A stretch of 64,000 nucleotides of DNA, from the NCBI GenBank assembly GCA_947503715.1, contig CANNER010000002.1, positions 62,001 through 126,000 of the forward strand, in the 5' to 3' direction. Positions 62,331 to 64,000 of this stretch are shown piece by piece. The DNA is from an uncultured Caulobacterales bacterium. Lineage in GTDB: Bacteria > Pseudomonadota > Alphaproteobacteria > Caulobacterales > Maricaulaceae. The notes beneath the pieces were generated by a model, which was not told where the DNA came from, searched no databases, and worked only from the letters and a program-made list of their open reading frames with translations. Within the stretch, counting starts at the first letter, position 1. Each line of letters starts with the position of its first letter. A program made the position numbers and the translations under genes.

Positions 62331-62683
62331 GAATTTTCCCGTATATTTTTATTTAGTTATGAAAGCATTCTGCGTCGGAATTTTCTAACTGCCTAACTAA
62401 ATGCAACTTCATATCCCGTTTTTTGAGGCAACTGTTGCTAATTCGCAACAATAGAGCCCTCCTAAACATGAAGCCTTGACGCCGCCTTACGGCTTTGTCA
62501 CAAAACAATTCTACGCGAAGGGAAGCGCGAGCCGGAAAGCCGGACGCGGCCAACTTCATACTCGCGAGGGGAAGCGTGCACTTATCGGGGAGATAAGGCA
62601 GAGCACGGCCAACTTCATAACATTGACGGCGTGAGGTTTCGCGCAAACGCTGGACCCGCGCCCTTATTCAAGGGGACCGTGTT
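62331..62683. promoter_or_regulatory. Divergent regulatory region between the receptor gene and hppA
   Basis: A 353-bp gap without a gene. The left part holds the receptor promoter, an AT-rich stretch and a palindrome TGTTGC-N6-GCAACA (62433-62438 / 62445-62450), a possible regulator site. The right part holds the tandem RNA motif described separately, then about 65 bp of presumed leader with AAGGGG at 62671-62676 before the hppA ATG at 62684. Confidence 0.6.
62514..62619 (+). promoter_or_regulatory. Tandem structured RNA motif in the presumed hppA leader (candidate riboswitch)
   Basis: Two units share the flanks CGCGARGG-GAAG at the left and GCCAA-CTTC-ATA at the right. Unit 1 (62514-62560): P1 GAAG 62522-62525 with CTTC 62554-62557; P2 CGCG 62526-62529 with 62545-62548; P3 CCGG 62532-62535 with 62540-62543; bulge GCCAA 62549-62553. 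Unit 2 (62563-62619): P1 GAAG 62571-62574 with CTTC 62613-62616; P2 CGTGC 62575-62579 with GCACG 62603-62607; P3 CTTATC 62581-62586 with GATAAG 62592-62597; bulge GCCAA 62608-62612. A C-G pair in P2 of unit 1 is a T-A pair in unit 2. P3 stems are unrelated in sequence. Confidence 0.6.
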
Positions 62684-64000
62684 ATGGCTCTTTATCTGAT
62701 TATCGCGGCGGGGGTTCTCGCCGTTCTCTACGGGATTGTGACCCGTGCCAGTTTGATGAAAGAATCGACAGGCAATGAACGTATGAATGAAATCGCGGGC
62801 GCGATTCAGGAAGGCGCGAAAGCCTATCTCAACAAGCAATATAAGACGATTGCTATTGTGGGTGTCGTTGTTGTCGTCATTCTGTTCGCGCTGTTCCAGA
62901 ACTTGATTGCACCGCTTGGGTTTATCATCGGCGCGGTCCTGTCAGGCATCGCGGGCTATGTCGGCATGCTCGTGTCTGTGCAGGCCAATGTTCGCACGAC
63001 GGAAGCCTCGCGAGAGTCGCTGGGCAAAGGTTTGAACGTTGCGTTCAAAGCCGGCGCGATTACGGGCATGCTCGTCGCGGGTCTCGCGCTTCTCGGCCTC
63101 GCTATTTATTATATGCTGCTCAAAGGTCCGATGGGCGCGGATGAGCGCGGCGTGATTGACGGGCTGGTCAGCCTGTCCCTCGGCGCGTCACTCATCTCGG
63201 TCTTTGCGCGTCTCGGCGGCGGTATCTTCACCAAGGGCGCAGATGTCGGCGGCGACCTCGTCGGGAAAGTCGAAGCGGGTATTCCCGAAGATGACCCCCG
63301 CAACCCCGCGACCATCGCGGATAATGTTGGTGATAATGTCGGCGATTGCGCAGGCATGGCGGCCGATTTGTTCGAGACTTATGTCGTGACAATTGCGGCA
63401 ACGATGATCCTCGGCTCCATCCTCTTCGGTGCTGTACGCGAGCTCGCGCTCTACCCGATGGCGATTGGTGCGGTTTGTATCATCACGTCGATTATCGGGA
63501 CCTATTTCGTTAAACTCAGCAAGGGATCCACGAATGTGATGGGCGCTTTATATAAAGGTCTTATTGCAACGGGTGTTCTGTCCGTCGCGGCCATTGGTGT
63601 GCTGACGCATCAAATGCTCGGCTTTGGCGACGTCGCCAATACGGGCTTTTCGGGCATGGACCTGTTCCTCTGCTCAATCGTCGGTTTGGTGATTACCTTC
63701 CTCATTGTTATGGTCACGGAATATTATACGGGTACAAAATACCGCCCCGTCAGATCCGTCGCTGCCGCGTCCGAGTCCGGACACGGTACCAACGTCATTG
63801 CTGGCCTCGCCGTTTCCATGGAAGCGACCGCTATTCCAGCGCTCATTATCGTCGCCGGTATCATTATCACGTTTAGCCTTGCAGGTCTCTACGGCATTGC
63901 GATTGCCGTGACGGCTATGCTTGGCGTGGCGGGAATGATCGTTGCGCTCGACGCCTTCGGTCCTGTGACCGATAATGCGGGCGGCATTGCCGAGATGGCC
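62684..64000 (+). CDS. hppA: Membrane-bound proton/sodium-pumping pyrophosphatase, 3' part outside the window
   Basis: The first 439 residues of a membrane pyrophosphatase that couples PPi hydrolysis to H+ or Na+ transport. It begins [21 protein letters not shown] and continues with the conserved [78 protein letters not shown] (about 180-238, the PPi/Mg site; family consensus has GADVGADLVG, here [10 protein letters not shown]) and several helices. The residue that separates K+-dependent from K+-independent types lies beyond the window. AAGGGG is 8 bases before the ATG. Confidence 0.95.
   Translation, partial: MALYLIIAAGVLAVLYGIVTRASLMKESTGNERMNEIAGAIQEGAKAYLNKQYKTIAIVGVVVVVILFALFQNLIAPLGFIIGAVLSGIAGYVGMLVSVQANVRTTEASRESLGKGLNVAFKAGAITGMLVAGLALLGLAIYYMLLKGPMGADERGVIDGLVSLSLGASLISVFARLGGGIFTKGADVGGDLVGKVEAGIPEDDPRNPATIADNVGDNVGDCAGMAADLFETYVVTIAATMILGSILFGAVRELALYPMAIGAVCIITSIIGTYFVKLSKGSTNVMGALYKGLIATGVLSVAAIGVLTHQMLGFGDVANTGFSGMDLFLCSIVGLVITFLIVMVTEYYTGTKYRPVRSVAAASESGHGTNVIAGLAVSMEATAIPALIIVAGIIITFSLAGLYGIAIAVTAMLGVAGMIVALDAFGPVTDNAGGIAEMA

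Noticed and set aside
62353-62646. 97-codon minus-strand frame before hppA
   Set aside because: It covers the tandem RNA motif and the receptor promoter, has no domain and no sensible ribosome site.

Overview
The window is a stretch of alphaproteobacterial chromosome. It most resembles the marine, dimorphic Caulobacterales/Maricaulales group (Hyphomonadaceae-like). The indications are a bolA - J-domain - cobS - cobT neighbourhood, a cpdR / N-formylglutamate-amidohydrolase-like / XRE regulator / hisN neighbourhood, a Tad (Flp pilus) locus with a perfect CtrA-type TTAA-N7-TTAA box upstream, and an outer-membrane-rich gene content. The assignment is inference from gene content. I see no phage, IS element, CRISPR array or rRNA operon.

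Layout. 0-10 kb holds housekeeping and membrane genes: a partial YceI-like lipoprotein, PPK2, MtgA, an aromatic/aspartate aminotransferase, an AGCS symporter, IspZ/YciB and aconitase. 9.3-17.9 kb (minus strand) is a tightly overlapping eight-gene cluster: a lipoprotein, a secreted protein, two MotB/TolR-like proteins that carry VWA domains, a MotA/TolQ/ExbB-like channel subunit, an AT-rich small membrane protein, a membrane-anchored FGE-sulfatase-fold protein and a low-complexity secreted protein. I read it as a candidate proton-driven envelope machine and could not match it to a named system. 18-25.7 kb holds bolA, a J-domain protein, gtrA, cobS and cobT (separated by two unrelated genes) and a PDZ/thioredoxin-like protein. 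25.7-26.85 kb has no convincing gene. It holds a candidate small RNA with a terminator and two oppositely oriented copies of a multi-hairpin repeat; a third, partial copy follows cobS.

26.8-33.6 kb: an SDR, an Mrp/ApbC ATPase, a large secreted protein of unknown function, tRNA-Val(GAC), CpdR, an N-formylglutamate amidohydrolase-like protein, an XRE regulator and HisN. 33.6-41 kb (minus): three secreted proteins, at least two with DUF11-like repeats, the largest (1736 aa) ending in a predicted outer-membrane barrel. 41.2-51.7 kb: a Tad locus (cpaB, cpaC, a minimal cpaD-like lipoprotein, a tadG-like gene, two tadE-like genes, cpaE, cpaF, tadB, tadC, a TPR gene) without a visible pilin or prepilin peptidase. 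51.7-64 kb: ExoD, a LysE-type exporter, pyrophosphatase, an alkylsulfatase-type lipoprotein, a PQQ-type sugar dehydrogenase, a doxX-azoR-pirin operon with a divergent LysR regulator, a TonB-dependent receptor, and the start of hppA.

The three things most worth following up are: (1) the VWA/MotA/FGE cluster, where two VWA paralogues carry a MotB-like transmembrane Asp motif; (2) a tandem pair of small structured RNA motifs in the presumed hppA leader, with conserved flanks, a conserved GCCAA bulge, a covarying base pair and unrelated apical hairpins; (3) the multi-hairpin repeat, whose copies differ by compensatory changes in the stems.
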